Origin: Brachionus rotundiformis
Lineage: Eukaryota > Rotifera > Eurotatoria > Ploima > Brachionidae
Reading direction: 5' to 3'
Length of the DNA stretch: 64,000 bases
Assembly (NCBI GenBank): GCA_016802295.1
Contig: JAESIW010000137.1
Coordinates: 801,592-865,591, forward strand
Under the pieces are notes generated by a model, which ran no database searches, was not told where the DNA came from, and saw only the letters and a program-made list of their open reading frames with translations. Positions 50,101 to 60,928 of the stretch are shown piece by piece. The translations under genes were made by a program, and so were the position numbers. The stretch's first letter is position 1; every line of letters starts with the position of its first letter.

Positions 50101-53100
50101 ATTACCAAGCTTTTCTTTAATCTCTTCTTCGGTCAATTTTTTGCTCTGGTTACGTCTTAGCAACATGTCACAAAAATTGGCCAACAGCTCAGGACACCTC
50201 GATTCCGGTTTTCTTTAATTAATGTTTAAAAACATGAGAATAATAATATTTTTATTTAAATACCCTTTTTGGTTAACTCCAGGAAGATCCATTTGGAAAA
50301 TGGATGTATCATTTACAATTGATTTAAAAGCCTGTAAACAATGTTAAATTATAAAATAAATTATTAAATATAATTTCTATTTTCACCTTGTCTCTAGAAG
50401 TCATGAAACGAGGGTCACCATTGAATGCATCTTCAACCAAATTGGTAAATTTGTTAAACAGCTCTAGGAGCTGTTCGACATATTTTTCCGAGTCTATGGT
50501 AATTTTCTCAAAATTGGCTTTTAATACTCTTAAGCCTTCGCTTACAATGTAATCTTCAAGATCGACTAGCAGTGGCTCTACGTTTGGAATTCGATCCATC
50601 AATTCAAACATGCATTTCAAATCTTAAAATTTTAATTAATTATTTTATTTTAAATTAAATCCCAATAAATTTTAAACAATTAAAAACAGATAATTATTTT
50701 ATTTAACTATTTGGTGATAATGGTAAAAAAACTAATTCTGATTAAGTCTCAAGATGGTCAGAGTTATTTAGTGGAGTGCCACAGGGGTCGTTACTGGGAT
50801 TCCTTCTATTTTTAATGTACATAAATGACCCGCCTGACTGCGTTTCTAATAGAATGGTATCTATGGCAAAGCAATGCTGCATAAAGATCTAGATTCAGTA
50901 TATCAATGGATAGATGTGTGATCTATCAGTACAGTACTGATAAGCGCAGAGTGATACATTATGGAAGGCTAAATGAAAACCACAGAATGTGAGAGCGATC
51001 TGGGGTTGATGGTCTCATCGGATTTAAAGTGAGAAGAGTTCTTGAAATGCCAAAGTGGACATTTACGAGCAGATAGGAGAAATTGTGGTGCTGTTTTCAC
51101 CTATGGTAAGACTTCTTCTAGACTATATAAAAAAGAGATGTGAATGCGTTAGAGAAGGTACAAGAACAGGCAGCAAAGATACCTGTGCTGATGAATTGAG
51201 GCTGGCTAGAGTGGAGTTTAGTGAAGGAAGAGTGAGAGGAGACTTGATTGAAATGGTAAATCTTGCCAGATATCTGGTAAGTAGATCAGTAATTAAAGGA
51301 AGTTCATTCAGAGTGAAATTTTCCCTGCTCAAGCAATAAACGATTTTGCAGCTGCAGTGAGCGCTAGACATAGCTTTTTTTCAACCAGATTACCCGCGCT
51401 GGAACAGGTTGGCGGAAAATGTGGAAACATCAAAGTAAACCGCAGGGTTCAAAACTTCTTTAGCAGATTTAATGGAATAGGTTGCTACAGCTTCATACTG
51501 CCTAATGCTACTAATTGAAAAGAAAGTCTACATGCTAGATGTCGCAGCAAGAAATACTACTACTACATTTCTGGTATTTGAGATGTTTTAGTCAATTTCA
51601 GGAATAATAGTATGTAAAGTGTATCAAATTTGGTTGAAATCTTCATTTATTTTTACTTTTACATTTTTGCATGAAATTAAGAAGCCTTGGATGTGTCCAG
51701 TGTACTCATTTTTATAAAATTTATCCACATTAAAGAGGAAATGCTCAAAGAATTTAATACGGTAACCACTGGTACTATTACCAACTTTAATTTGTTTCTT
51801 ATGATGGATATTCAGTTATTGTGCAATATATTTTACTTCTTTATTTTTAATTTTAGACCAAAAACAAAATCATCCAGAGGAGATGATAAATCATAATTCA
51901 ACTTTTTTTGAGACATTTGATACAAAAGAACAGAACCAACCATTAAAAATCTTATAACATTTTTTAGAAAGTTAAAAATTGGTCCTGCAAATGCAACATG
52001 GTGCAATACAATAAGTTGTATTTTATACATCATTCTTGGAGAAGTCTACAAATTTTGCAAAAATTAAATTATACTTTTTTACACCATGTTCCAGTGTACC
52101 AAATTTCAGAAAACCCATCAACTAAAGTCAATTTCGCACAAAAAAAAACAATTTTATAAAAAAAAATTTCTACACTCTTTTTTCAAAAGTATTGAAAATT
52201 TATCTGTATGAATTTTCATAAAAATATATAGATATAAAATAATTTTAAAAATTTACTTTTTATGTCATTATTTTGAATTAAATTTTTGCACTCAGCATAA
52301 ATTAGGTCTTGATATTTCGAGATCAAAACATTAATACAAGCTTGTTGATGCAATTCTAACGAATTGCTGCCTTTGCCAGTTTCCAAGTATTTCTGGGCTC
52401 GTTTTTCCTCCTCCTTAAGCTTGCTTTCCGCATAAGTTAAATAATTGATAATTCCATTATCAGTTATGAACTGAAGCGCATGCTTATTATAAAACTCAAT
52501 CAATGAATCAATGTAGCTTTTTTCAAAATTATCTTTGTATATTTTAAGCCGATCATCAGGATCGGAACTCAGATTAACTTTTATATTAAAAATTATCAAT
52601 ATTATTATCCTTTATTAATTTGCTTCTTACCAAAACTTTCACGAATGCCAATAACCAATTGGGAATCAAATGTTTCACCAATTCGTTCTGAATACACAAT
52701 TTTCATCACAGCACTCTGAAGCCGTTGCTTGATCAGACTAAAAATTGAGTTGTACCATGCGTCCAGCATCAATTTTCTCACATGGTTCTCAGGAGCTTTG
52801 CGCTGATTCATCATTGAATTCATTGAAGATGAATTCGACTTGATATTCGTTGCTTCCATTGATGAAAAAGGATGAGGCAGGTAATTTGATTGATCCAGAA
52901 ATTTTGACCATGCAGCTTTATAAGCTTTGAGTAAAGCTTGGTCATCTTCGTGACGTTTTATTTGCTTCAAAAAAAAAGAGTGTTAGATTTAAATTTGGTA
53001 AAAAAACTGGTTACGTCTTGAATTGAGCTTATGAAGTCAATGATGTTTGTCTCGAGCTCTTGCTTTAGCTTTGGAATACAACTTTCGTCCCATAGACACA

Positions 53101-53289
53101 TGGTATGCACATCTCTAAGCACAAATTTCAGGTTTAATTTAAATTTTGTTAATTAACAAAGCCATACGAGAACAAGTTGAACCATTCGTTTTTCCTAACT
53201 GGTTCTTGGTTTAGGAGTTTGATTAGAATTGGCTGAATGAGAGGCCATTTGGCTTCAAAAGAGTCTTTGTTTTGGCAATTGGACAGCAT
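47153..53289 (-). CDS. CUL5: Cullin-5, scaffold of CRL5 ubiquitin ligases
   Basis: Ten exons (53168-53289, 53015-53114, 52631-52964, 52257-52577, 50387-50622, 50264-50331, 49663-50212, 49436-49597, 49142-49384, 47153-47347) give 776 residues, close to the 780 of human CUL5. Phases agree throughout. Family hallmarks run end to end: EWFNLFSDVH, LMLDAWYNSIFS, FDSQLVIGIRES, DSEKYVEQLLELFN, YHKAHLTRRLILEIS, ILNAGAWSRSSDKV, HSGRKLTWHHLMSNG and FELEVTTFQ. The C-terminal winged helix KMRKRVSLAQLQTEL ends NINTFVYSA; Lys720 aligns with the human neddylation site Lys724. CUL5 binds Rbx2 and SOCS-box/elongin adaptors to ubiquitinate substrates. A MITE, a CR1-like LINE and a cullin-like scrap sit in intron 50623-52256; intron 47348-49141 shows nothing. 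Confidence 0.95.
50740..51560 (+). mobile_element. Degenerate CR1/Jockey-type LINE fragment
   Basis: The plus strand keeps RT motif text across several frames: a SGVPQGS-like start, then LLFLMYIND near 50.8 kb; ESDLGLMVSSDLK near 51.0 kb (the EKDLGV-DLKW region of CR1-type elements); and ELRLARVEFSEGRVRGDLIE near 51.2 kb (the LGLTTLEERRxRGDLIE region). Multiple stops and frame changes show it is dead. It lies antisense in a CUL5 intron. Confidence 0.75.
51690..51745 (-). pseudogene. Short cullin-like scrap inside a CUL5 intron
   Basis: Positions 51706-51728 are identical over 23 nt to CUL5 exon positions 49712-49734. In the minus-strand frame the scrap reads NVDKFYKNEYTGHI against EVDKFYKNEHSGRK in the exon. 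No longer alignment is obvious. It may be a partial exon duplication, or chance in AT-rich DNA. Confidence 0.3.
51903..52116. mobile_element. MITE/foldback family copy C (in CUL5 intron)
   Basis: The left end agacatttgatacaaaagaa, then cagaac, is mirrored by gtgtaccaaatttcagaaaa at the right. The inner atgcaacatggtgcaa and acaccatgtt also match the family core seen in copies A and B. It has no coding capacity. Confidence 0.65.
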
Positions 53290-54723
53290 TGTTGATCAGA
53301 TAAAATGGTAAAACACACCTATTTGAAGATTATAAATTATAATTTTTGCCTGAATATGAATTCAAATTGGATTAAGAAAATGATGAAAGTGAAATAAAAG
53401 CATTTTTGCTAAAACCACATCAATGTGTATCTTTATATATTTTAAGAATATCATCCACGTGATTTAATTGATTCTAGTTTAGTCTTAATCTTGTTAGATT
53501 TTTGGCTTAATAATTCAGTAATTTAGCTTTAAATTTTTTTCTTTATTTCTCAAAATTAGAAAAATTAAAAAGAGTTATCAATAAAAGTTTTCAATTAAAT
53601 AATCTTTATCAAATGTTTGTTGATAATAATGTTCAAATTGAAAGATTACAAAACAAAAATTTATTTCGATTTAAATTTTAATTGAAAATAATTATTATAG
53701 CTTTAATTTTTTTTAGTAGAACCATATAATATAATCAAATACATTTTTTGTTGTGTATAAAATCATTTAATGTGATATTTTTCAAAAAAATTTAAAAATG
53801 TGAAGCATTAAGCTTTTAAAAGAAAAACAAAGCCTATTTAAGAAATAAAATTAATCTTAAAAACGCTTAATTGGTTGAAGTTTAAATATTTAAAACATCT
53901 TGGCTTTCTTTTTAGAGTTAAATATGACAGAAATTATCTAAGAACCTAATTTTTTGAAATTCAAAAAGTGTAATTTAAAGTTTTTTTTTCATTTGGCTGA
54001 TCAGCTTGACGGTCCAAATTTTAGGACCGTATGAAAATACGGGCGATCAAAAAAGAATCTAGTAAAGATTTTTTAATAATGATTTTTTAATTTCCAAATA
54101 AAAATTTCCAAATGATATTATACCTATTGAATTTGAGTTCAATAATTGGCTTCTCTATTAGTCAAGAATTTTTTTACTTAATTAATTAGCTAGTTGATGT
54201 GGCAGCGACTAACAACCACTACCAGAAAAATTTCTAAATGTTAATAAAACTTCAAAAGCTGATAATATTTGATAATATAGATGGTGATGTAACATTAACT
54301 TGAAAGGATATAAATATAATTTTTATTAAATTTTGTAAATTATTTTCTCGCTTTGATATTTATCTCAAAAAAATAATTTTTTAAGATAGAAACTTTTTTT
54401 AAAAATAAATGAGCACGATCATTGATCTCTTTTGTCGATTTTAGAAACCATAGAAACTAATTCCATAGTTTCAGCAACCAGAAAAAAGTGCAAATGGTAA
54501 TAATGGTAAAAACCCTTAATAAAAACCAAACTTATAACTAACTTCTCATTTTTTTATCAATCCAAAGTTTTTTTATAACCATAAAATATCTAAATTATAA
54601 ATATTTTAAGAAAAATATTTCATAAAATATTCTTAATAATTAAATACCTTTTATGAATTTGAATTAATTTAATATTTAAAATATTATTTTGTTTGAGCAA
54701 AACTGAAAATACATTAATTAAGA
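53290..54723. other. Divergent intergenic region between CUL5 and the LRR gene
   Basis: This holds the two opposed promoters. It is very AT-rich with no clear TATA box. A small perfect hairpin, ACGGTCC ... GGACCGT, lies near 54009-54030. Confidence 0.5.
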
Positions 54724-56540
54724 ATGTTTTTTACGAGACAAGAAACTGTAGACTATTACGAAAAATTAACTAACGAAATAGATATAAAAATAGAAGAAAA
54801 GATCAAAAACTCAAAAGACTCAAAAATTGTGCATGGCCTAAATCTAGCAAGACAATTAATGATTGATAAGATTAATCAAGTGGTCAAGTTAAATATTGAA
54901 AAAAGCGAGCTCAAGTTTTGTTTTTTCATAGAGAAAAAAATTTTCATAGATGAAAGTGATGATGAAAACAATTTTTGTCTAGTTATTCTAAATGAGATTT
55001 TAGATAACGAGTTTATCAATTATTTAAAGTTAGTCATCCTTTTTTGAATACAATTTTATTATCTTATTAAAAGAGAAAAGGTGAAGGTGTATCACAAACT
55101 CGTCACATTTGAGGGAAATTTTAAAGTAGAAAAAAGATAATTTAAACTATTAATTTTTAAAATTTTTAATTTTAAGAAAAATTTTAAATTACATTTGATA
55201 AGCGAAATGATAAAAAATTCAAACGAAATGATTATTGATTTAAATACAAGCACCGTCAAAGATATCAATGTATATGACATACAAAATCAAATAGATGAAT
55301 CAGATTTAAATTTAAACTTTGACTTTATGGACATAAAAAAAATTTTAAAGCTTACTCTTGATGTTCCAGATTTAAGAAAAATTCCAGAAGAAATTTTCCG
55401 AAATTTTGAGAACCTAAGCCACTTAGATTTGTTTATCTACAGTCATAATTTTTCCGAAGCAAATTTCTACCATTTAAAAAATTTGACCAAGCTTAAGATT
55501 GAGATTTATTGTCAAGATTGTGGCTATGAAGGTAATGTTATTCAACCCTATGTTTTTAAAGGTTTATCTAATTTAAAAGATTTAATTCTAAGAGATAACT
55601 TTATTGCAGATTTAAAAAAAGATTGTTTCTATGGTCTGGAATCTCTGGAGTTTTTAGATCTCAGCTGTAATAGATTTAAGGTTGTTGAAGGAATTAAATT
55701 AAAATGTTTGAAAAATCTTAACCATTTGGTTATTGCGGAAAATTGTGGTAAAATAGAAATAAGAGACTTAAAATTTTTAAAAGGACTTAAAATACTGGAA
55801 ATTAAAAAAAATTATCGCAAAATTCAACTCGACTCAATTGACCAGTGTCCAAATTTGGAACTAATTAATCTGACCGATTCGCGTCAGTCCTATTCTCCTG
55901 ACACCAATATAGAAAAGGTTAAATGCTTAATTATAAATAATAGAATTTTAGACTTTAGTTCATTTAGTAATTTTGTTCAATTAGAATTCCTTGACTTGGG
56001 ATCTGTTTACTGCTTTGAATATTCAGGGAGCATTAATTTACAAAATTTGAAGATATTTTTTTTTAATAATTATAAGTTGGAAAAATTTCCTGCCATATTC
56101 AAGAATCTTAAATACTTAAAAGTATTTGGTGTTTCTGATCTATTTGAGGACTGTTTTGAGAATTTAAATTCACTAGAGTATTTAGAGCTTGAATTCAACG
56201 ATTTGTTTGGCGTTGAAAAACTTGACAAAAACAGCTTTAGATATTTAAATGATTTAAAATTTTTTAAAATTTCCTATCTTTCATCTGAGAATGAAAATAC
56301 AGCAAAAAGTCTTGAGCGAATAAGAGAATTAGCCTTTGATTTAATAAAACCATGTGAAAGAGTTTCCGTTCACATTGAATTCGAAAGATACATTCAAGTA
56401 AGTTTGGCTAAAATTTATTTTATTAATTGATTTTCTTGTTTTAGGCACAATCTTGTAAGTCACCTTTGGAGTGCGTGGAAAACCTTAACGTTTCAGAAAG
56501 TACAAAGAAATTTTTAATACAAAAATACTCAAGCGTTTAA
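54724..56540 (+). CDS. Leucine-rich-repeat protein, 557 aa, function unknown
   Basis: Four exons (54724-55028, 55074-55125, 55177-56397, 56445-56540) splice in phase across introns of 45, 51 and 47 bp. The first about 120 residues are charged and helical-looking (VDYYEKLTNEIDIKIEEKIK). From about residue 150 on there are at least eight LRR units with the x-L-x-x-L-x-x-L pattern, such as NLSHLDLF, LTKLKIEI, LSNLKDLILRDN and LESLEFLDLSCNRF. There is no signal peptide and no membrane segment, so an intracellular binding protein is likely, with unknown partners. The coding sequence is much more AT-rich (Lys, Asn, Ile, Phe, Leu TTA-rich) than CUL5 or CDC40 beside it. AATAAA follows 33 nt after the stop. 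Confidence 0.85.
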
Positions 56541-56572
56541 GTAATTAGATAGTAATTTTAAGATAATTTTAA

Positions 56573-56578
56573 AATAAA
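56573..56578 (+). terminator. AATAAA polyadenylation signal of the LRR gene
   Basis: A hexamer match 33 nt downstream of the stop at 56538-56540, the usual spacing for a short 3' UTR. Confidence 0.5.
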
Positions 56579-56599
56579 AATATTCACAAACAAAGCTAT

Positions 56600-57269
56600 T
56601 TTGATTTTATTAATAGAGCTGATGATTTAAAATAAAAAATTTTACAAAAGTGATGTTTGATTTGCTATACGAGTGAAGAAGAGCTTTTCCAAATTTGACT
56701 GATCTGCTCTGTTTGAAAATTAGTTAAGTCGGAATTAAGAAAAGCGAAGTCTAGATTCGTTAAAGAAGTGAAGGAAGAGGATAGTTAATCAAATAAAGGA
56801 TTAACGGAGTCAACTTATATAAGCAGGCAAATATTCAAGTTTAAGTTCGTAAAATAGAGACCAGAAGTTGAATTTGATACAATGATATCATATGTTATAT
56901 GATTTTATTTTGATTTCTTCTTTGATCTAAGAAGAATTTTATCTTAATCAATTGTGTAGAATATTTGTTTAAGTTATTCACTCTTGTTAATTATAAAAAC
57001 AGATTACACGCTCAGTATTTGACTCAGTATTCACCTTTCGAGGGAATACTGATTTTAATTTAATTTGTATAAATTGAGTAATAATCCTCAACAAAACGGC
57101 ATTCTTAGATTATTATTATACTTAAAAAAGATTCAAACTTAGTTAATATTAGAAAACAGTTAAGAATATTCCATCAAAAACAGCTTACTAACCTCTTCAA
57201 ATCATTTAATCATGAATGACGAGTGCCCAAAAATGTCAAAAAATTAAGAATGTTTTTGCTTTAGGTAAT
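56600..57269 (+). other. Non-coding stretch, possibly part of a decayed LTR element
   Basis: No exon is evident. It contains actTATATAAGcagg near 56815-56830, an LTR-promoter-like TATA segment, and lies directly upstream of the gypsy integrase remnant in the same orientation. No matching second LTR was found, so the LTR reading is speculative. Confidence 0.25.
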
Positions 57270-57961
57270 TAGATTCTTAAATGGTGCGGAGACTTTAATT
57301 TTTTTCTTTGACGACATTTTGAAGTAAGAAAGTCGTCTCTTTTACATTCAAAATCTGTTCTTCTAGTCTTCACTGTGATCGCATCAGGTTCTTTGACGTG
57401 GCAAGAATACCAAGTTTGACAGCTTGCCAAGTCATAAAAATCTACAGTTTTTAGTCTACTTGGAATACCTGATTTGTACAAGATGAATAATGGATCACCG
57501 TTCAGTTCTAGAGAGTTTGCGAAAGCTTTAGGAACGGTGTATACGTAACCTAAAGAAGGTGGTAAGAAATGCGAGACTAGTGAGTATATCACAGGAGAAA
57601 GAATTGTTAAAAATCCTGAGAGTACAACGAGACATTCCATATTACCGGCTATGATGATGTTCAATCGGTCAAATACTTCAGGGATTCCAGCAATAGAGAC
57701 AAATGAAGATACAAAAATTTTGGAAGAAAAGGCGAATGAGAATGATGCGAAGGCAAAGGCCAAAATGAAGAAATATTTTGACGAAGTGTTGAAAACCAAA
57801 GTTCCACAATTAAAAACGAAATGAAAGTGCTAGTAAAACAGGAACAGAAAGTGAAAAGGGATGTGTTTTGGGATCCGAAGCCATTGGTAATCAAAGAAGT
57901 GAATAAATCAATTATCACGGCGGAGAGAGACGACAAGAAAGTCAGCAGAGTTTGTTTGTAA
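57270..57961 (+). mobile_element. Dead Ty3/gypsy retrotransposon remnant (integrase to Pol C-terminus)
   Basis: The plus strand carries the integrase signature LLGIPDLYKMNNGSPFSSRE near 57440-57530, where the catalytic-region DNG is NNG. It is followed by a spacer with stops and shifted frames. The Pol C-terminal region then includes NENDAKAKAKMKKYFDEVL (57740-57780) and DVFWDPKPLVIKEVNKS (57860-57910), ending near 57961. In-frame stops, a changed motif residue and frame changes show that it cannot encode a working enzyme. Long minus-strand ORFs over the same bases are antisense shadows. Confidence 0.75.
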
Positions 57962-58344
57962 ATTAATATTGTACTAACACTACATATGATACTATTTAAG
58001 TTCTTTCATTTTAATTTCACCTATTTATAAAAGTATATATATTTACATAAATGTTGATTTGTAATTTAATCACTTAAATTTCTAATTCTATCATTAGTTA
58101 TACTCTTTGATTTATTTTTACAAGTAGAATTTTGAAATTTTAATTTTAATCTGAATTTGAAAAAAATAATTAATTAAATATAACAATATATATATATAAT
58201 AATAAATAAGCTCCTGTATCTAACTCCTTATGAACTAGCTTTCTATAATTCAAATTTTAATTTTTTTAAATAAAAATTATTTTTTTATTTTTAAGTTGAT
58301 TTTATACACATAATACATTCTTTAACAAATAATAAACTTTAAAT
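57962..58344. other. AT-rich spacer with CDC40 3' end
   Basis: This contains the presumed CDC40 3' UTR (an AATAAA on the minus strand near 58285) and a short TA run near 58185-58200. Nothing else is seen. Confidence 0.5.
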
Positions 58345-60167
58345 CTAGTCCCATAAATGAACAACATTATCCCAACCACAGGTTAAAATTTTAGAAGACT
58401 CGTGAGGGTGCCACTTTGCATCCATGCATGCCTGTTGGTGCGCTTTTATTCTCTCGAATATTCTAGTGGTTCGCCAGTCCCAAACAACCAGATTTCCGTT
58501 GGCATCTCCAGATATCATGAAGCTCATGTCTGGCGAAAAATCAAGACCACAAGCATACCCTGCTACCATGTGTCCCCTAAAGGTTTTCTTGTTCTTCCAC
58601 CTGAAATTGGCCATAGGCTCCATTATTTTTATTTGATTGTCCATTGACTGAAAAGCCAAGTACTTGCCATTTCTAGACAAGGCCACTGCCGGCATCGAGT
58701 GCATGGACGGATCGGCTATGTACTTGAAATCAACTGGTATATCCCATTCCCAAACACGCACACTCTTATCATCAGACGTGGACACTATTCTTCTGTTATT
58801 GTCCACAAAAGTAATTGTGTTAACAGCTCCCAAGTGCCGGTCATACTCCTGCACTACTTCTCCACTACGAATATCGTAGCATAAAATTTTTTTATCTGCT
58901 GTACCGCACACAAACAAGTTTTGCTTGTCTTCATCCGGGTTAAAGACAGCGCAGTAAGGTATCTTTTTATTGGTGAATTTGGCCTTGCACACACCTGACT
59001 CTGTGTCCCAAAGCTTAATGTAGCGATCATACGATGCGGTCAAAAATTCTGATCCATCTCGGTTAAATGAAACATCACGCACACCTTGTGAATGACCAGT
59101 ATATGTCCGAATGCATCTTCTGCCTTTGTAGAACTCCCAAAGTTTAACCTTGCAGTCCATGGAACAGGTGAGAAACAAGTGCGCAGACACTGGAAAATAA
59201 TTGATTTTTTGTATTCCTTTTGTGTGTCCAGTGAAAGTGTGTAGGCATTTTTTGGGTATGAAGCATTTCTCCGGTGGCTCTTCGGCACGCAAATTTACGT
59301 CTAAATCTTGCGGTATGTGCAAAAAAGACCGCCCTTGGTAATCAAGTGGATCATCAATGTGCAGGGTTGATTTGCACTCCATGTCCTCGGGCTCAATGAA
59401 TCGCATCGGTCGGTTCTTTTTGGCAAATATGACTGCAAGTTCTTTTTTCTCCTCTTCACTTGGTCTGGCCAAGTACACCCGATCTGTGTAGGTAGCCCAT
59501 GGACCCTTGAAGCCGTCGATGTCTGAAGGATCATTGTTGCAATCGCGTTTTCTCTTTTCCTTCTGTTCTTTAGGCTTAGCCTTGGAGTTAGATTCAAAAA
59601 CTGAGCTCACTTTTTTAAATAAAAAAATTATTTTTAAATAAAATTTCATTTTTTTGTTATAATTTTACTGTTGTTTTCTACAGCTTGGGCTACGTCACCA
59701 ATAATTTTGTTGGCATTGAAAGATGGATCGTAGGCGTAGCCGTAGCTATTGAATGTTTGTCTTTGATTTTCAAATTGAAAATCGTTAACAGAAGCTGGTT
59801 CAATGAACCCATTAAGTGTGTTTTTATTAGCCTTGTGAAAGCTGGAAATGCGCGGATTGTCCGGTCCTAAAGCAGGGGTCCACATTTCCTCATACTTTGG
59901 ATTGAACATGAGCTCTTTATGAGGCTCTATGTATTGGTGTTCATCTTGTTCTTTCTGTAAAAAAGATTTAGATACTTGGATAAAGCTAAATTTTTAAGTA
60001 CTGACTGAATAGAAGACAACTGGAGCTGAATTGACAGATATTGTAGGTACCAGAGATAATTCTGATTTAATTGGTATTGTTTGGTCAGATTTTGGCTCAG
60101 ATTGTAAAGAGTCTTCGTCTTCACTTCCCGAGTTGTAGTTCTGAATCAAACTCAAGCTGCTCGACAT
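58345..60167 (-). CDS. CDC40: CDC40/PRP17, second-step spliceosomal WD40 protein
   Basis: Three exons (60006-60167, 59669-59954, 58345-59609) give 570 residues, against about 579 in human. The starting MSSSLSLIQNYNSGSEDED matches the acidic N-terminus of the family. The second exon has KYEEMWTPALGPDNP and NDFQFENQRQTFNSYGYA. The third has DIDGFKGPW, YQGRSFLHIPQDLDVNLR, PPEKCFIPKK and then about seven WD repeats (TGHTKGIQKI, CSMDCKVKLWE, ASYDRYIKLWD, STSDDKSVRVWEWD, GHMVAGYACGLDFSPD), ending CGWDNVVHLWD. It acts in the nucleus in the C-complex during exon ligation. Intron phases match (0 and 1). Conservation is high along the whole length. Confidence 0.95.
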
Positions 60168-60586
60168 GATTATAAAATAAAATAATTTTTTCAATTAATT
60201 AAATTTAATTGAAATTTTTTAAAAATTTATTTCCTAACATTCAGTAATATATGTTAACATTTTGTTATTTGAGGCGCCGCTTTTTTTGTCTCAGAGTCAT
60301 CTTATCTGCAAGTTATTTTAAAGTTTTTCCTCAAATGGTAAATGGTTTGGCAGAAACCAAATCCTGTTAAATTTTAAGTATCAGGTTCTCTTTTTTTTTA
60401 TTTTATTAATGAATTTTCTTATCTCCTGAGAAAGTAAACAATTTTTGCTGAAGAAATCAAATTACGATTAGTCATTCTAATAAGAATTTGGAAAGTGTTA
60501 TGAAAAAAATATTTTGCCATTTTCAAATAAATAATTTGCGCGTTGGTTTGAGACCAAAAAACAAAAACTTGATAAAACCCTACTAG
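60168..60586. other. Short intergenic stretch upstream of CDC40
   Basis: Promoter side of CDC40. No TATA box or exon is evident. Confidence 0.4.
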
Positions 60587-60633
60587 GTGATTATATTTTA
60601 TGAGGATAAAATTTTTTCGATACAAATCAAGAA

Positions 60634-60928
60634 AATGGATAAAGCAGATAATAATTATAAGGTTTCGAAAATTTACTATAAATGGAAATCAAATCTTTTT
60701 ACAAGAAAAACAATTCGATTAACTTATTTAACTGACTCTATGAATTTTGATAAAATTTTGTTTGCATATGTTTGGGGTAAAGGAACAAGTGTAGATCATC
60801 AATTTTTAGTTTCCAAGTCTCATGGAAATTCTTCAAAAAGTCAAATGAAGTACGTACGAATTGAGTGTTCGTCTTTAAGTGTTTCATTAAAAAACAGAAA
60901 CGTATGTTCCAATTTCAATATTAATTAA
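60634..60928 (+). pseudogene. Possible ISXO2-like transposase remnant
   Basis: A plus-strand ORF from the ATG at 60634 reads MDKADNNYKVSKIYYKWKS, then RKTIRLTYLTDSMNFDKILF, then AYVWGKGTS, and ends after LKNRNVCSNFNIN. The order W-x-(C/S), RKTI, a MNFDKIL-x-x-Y-x-W helix, then a serine/lysine stretch resembles the N-terminal part of ISXO2-type transposases. The DDE part is missing and the Cys pair is not intact. It could instead be an unrelated orphan ORF; I am not sure. Confidence 0.3.

Noticed and set aside
57269..57936. Two long minus-strand ORFs (176 and 91 codons)
   Set aside because: They are antisense to the gypsy Pol remnant; the plus strand gives recognisable integrase motifs.
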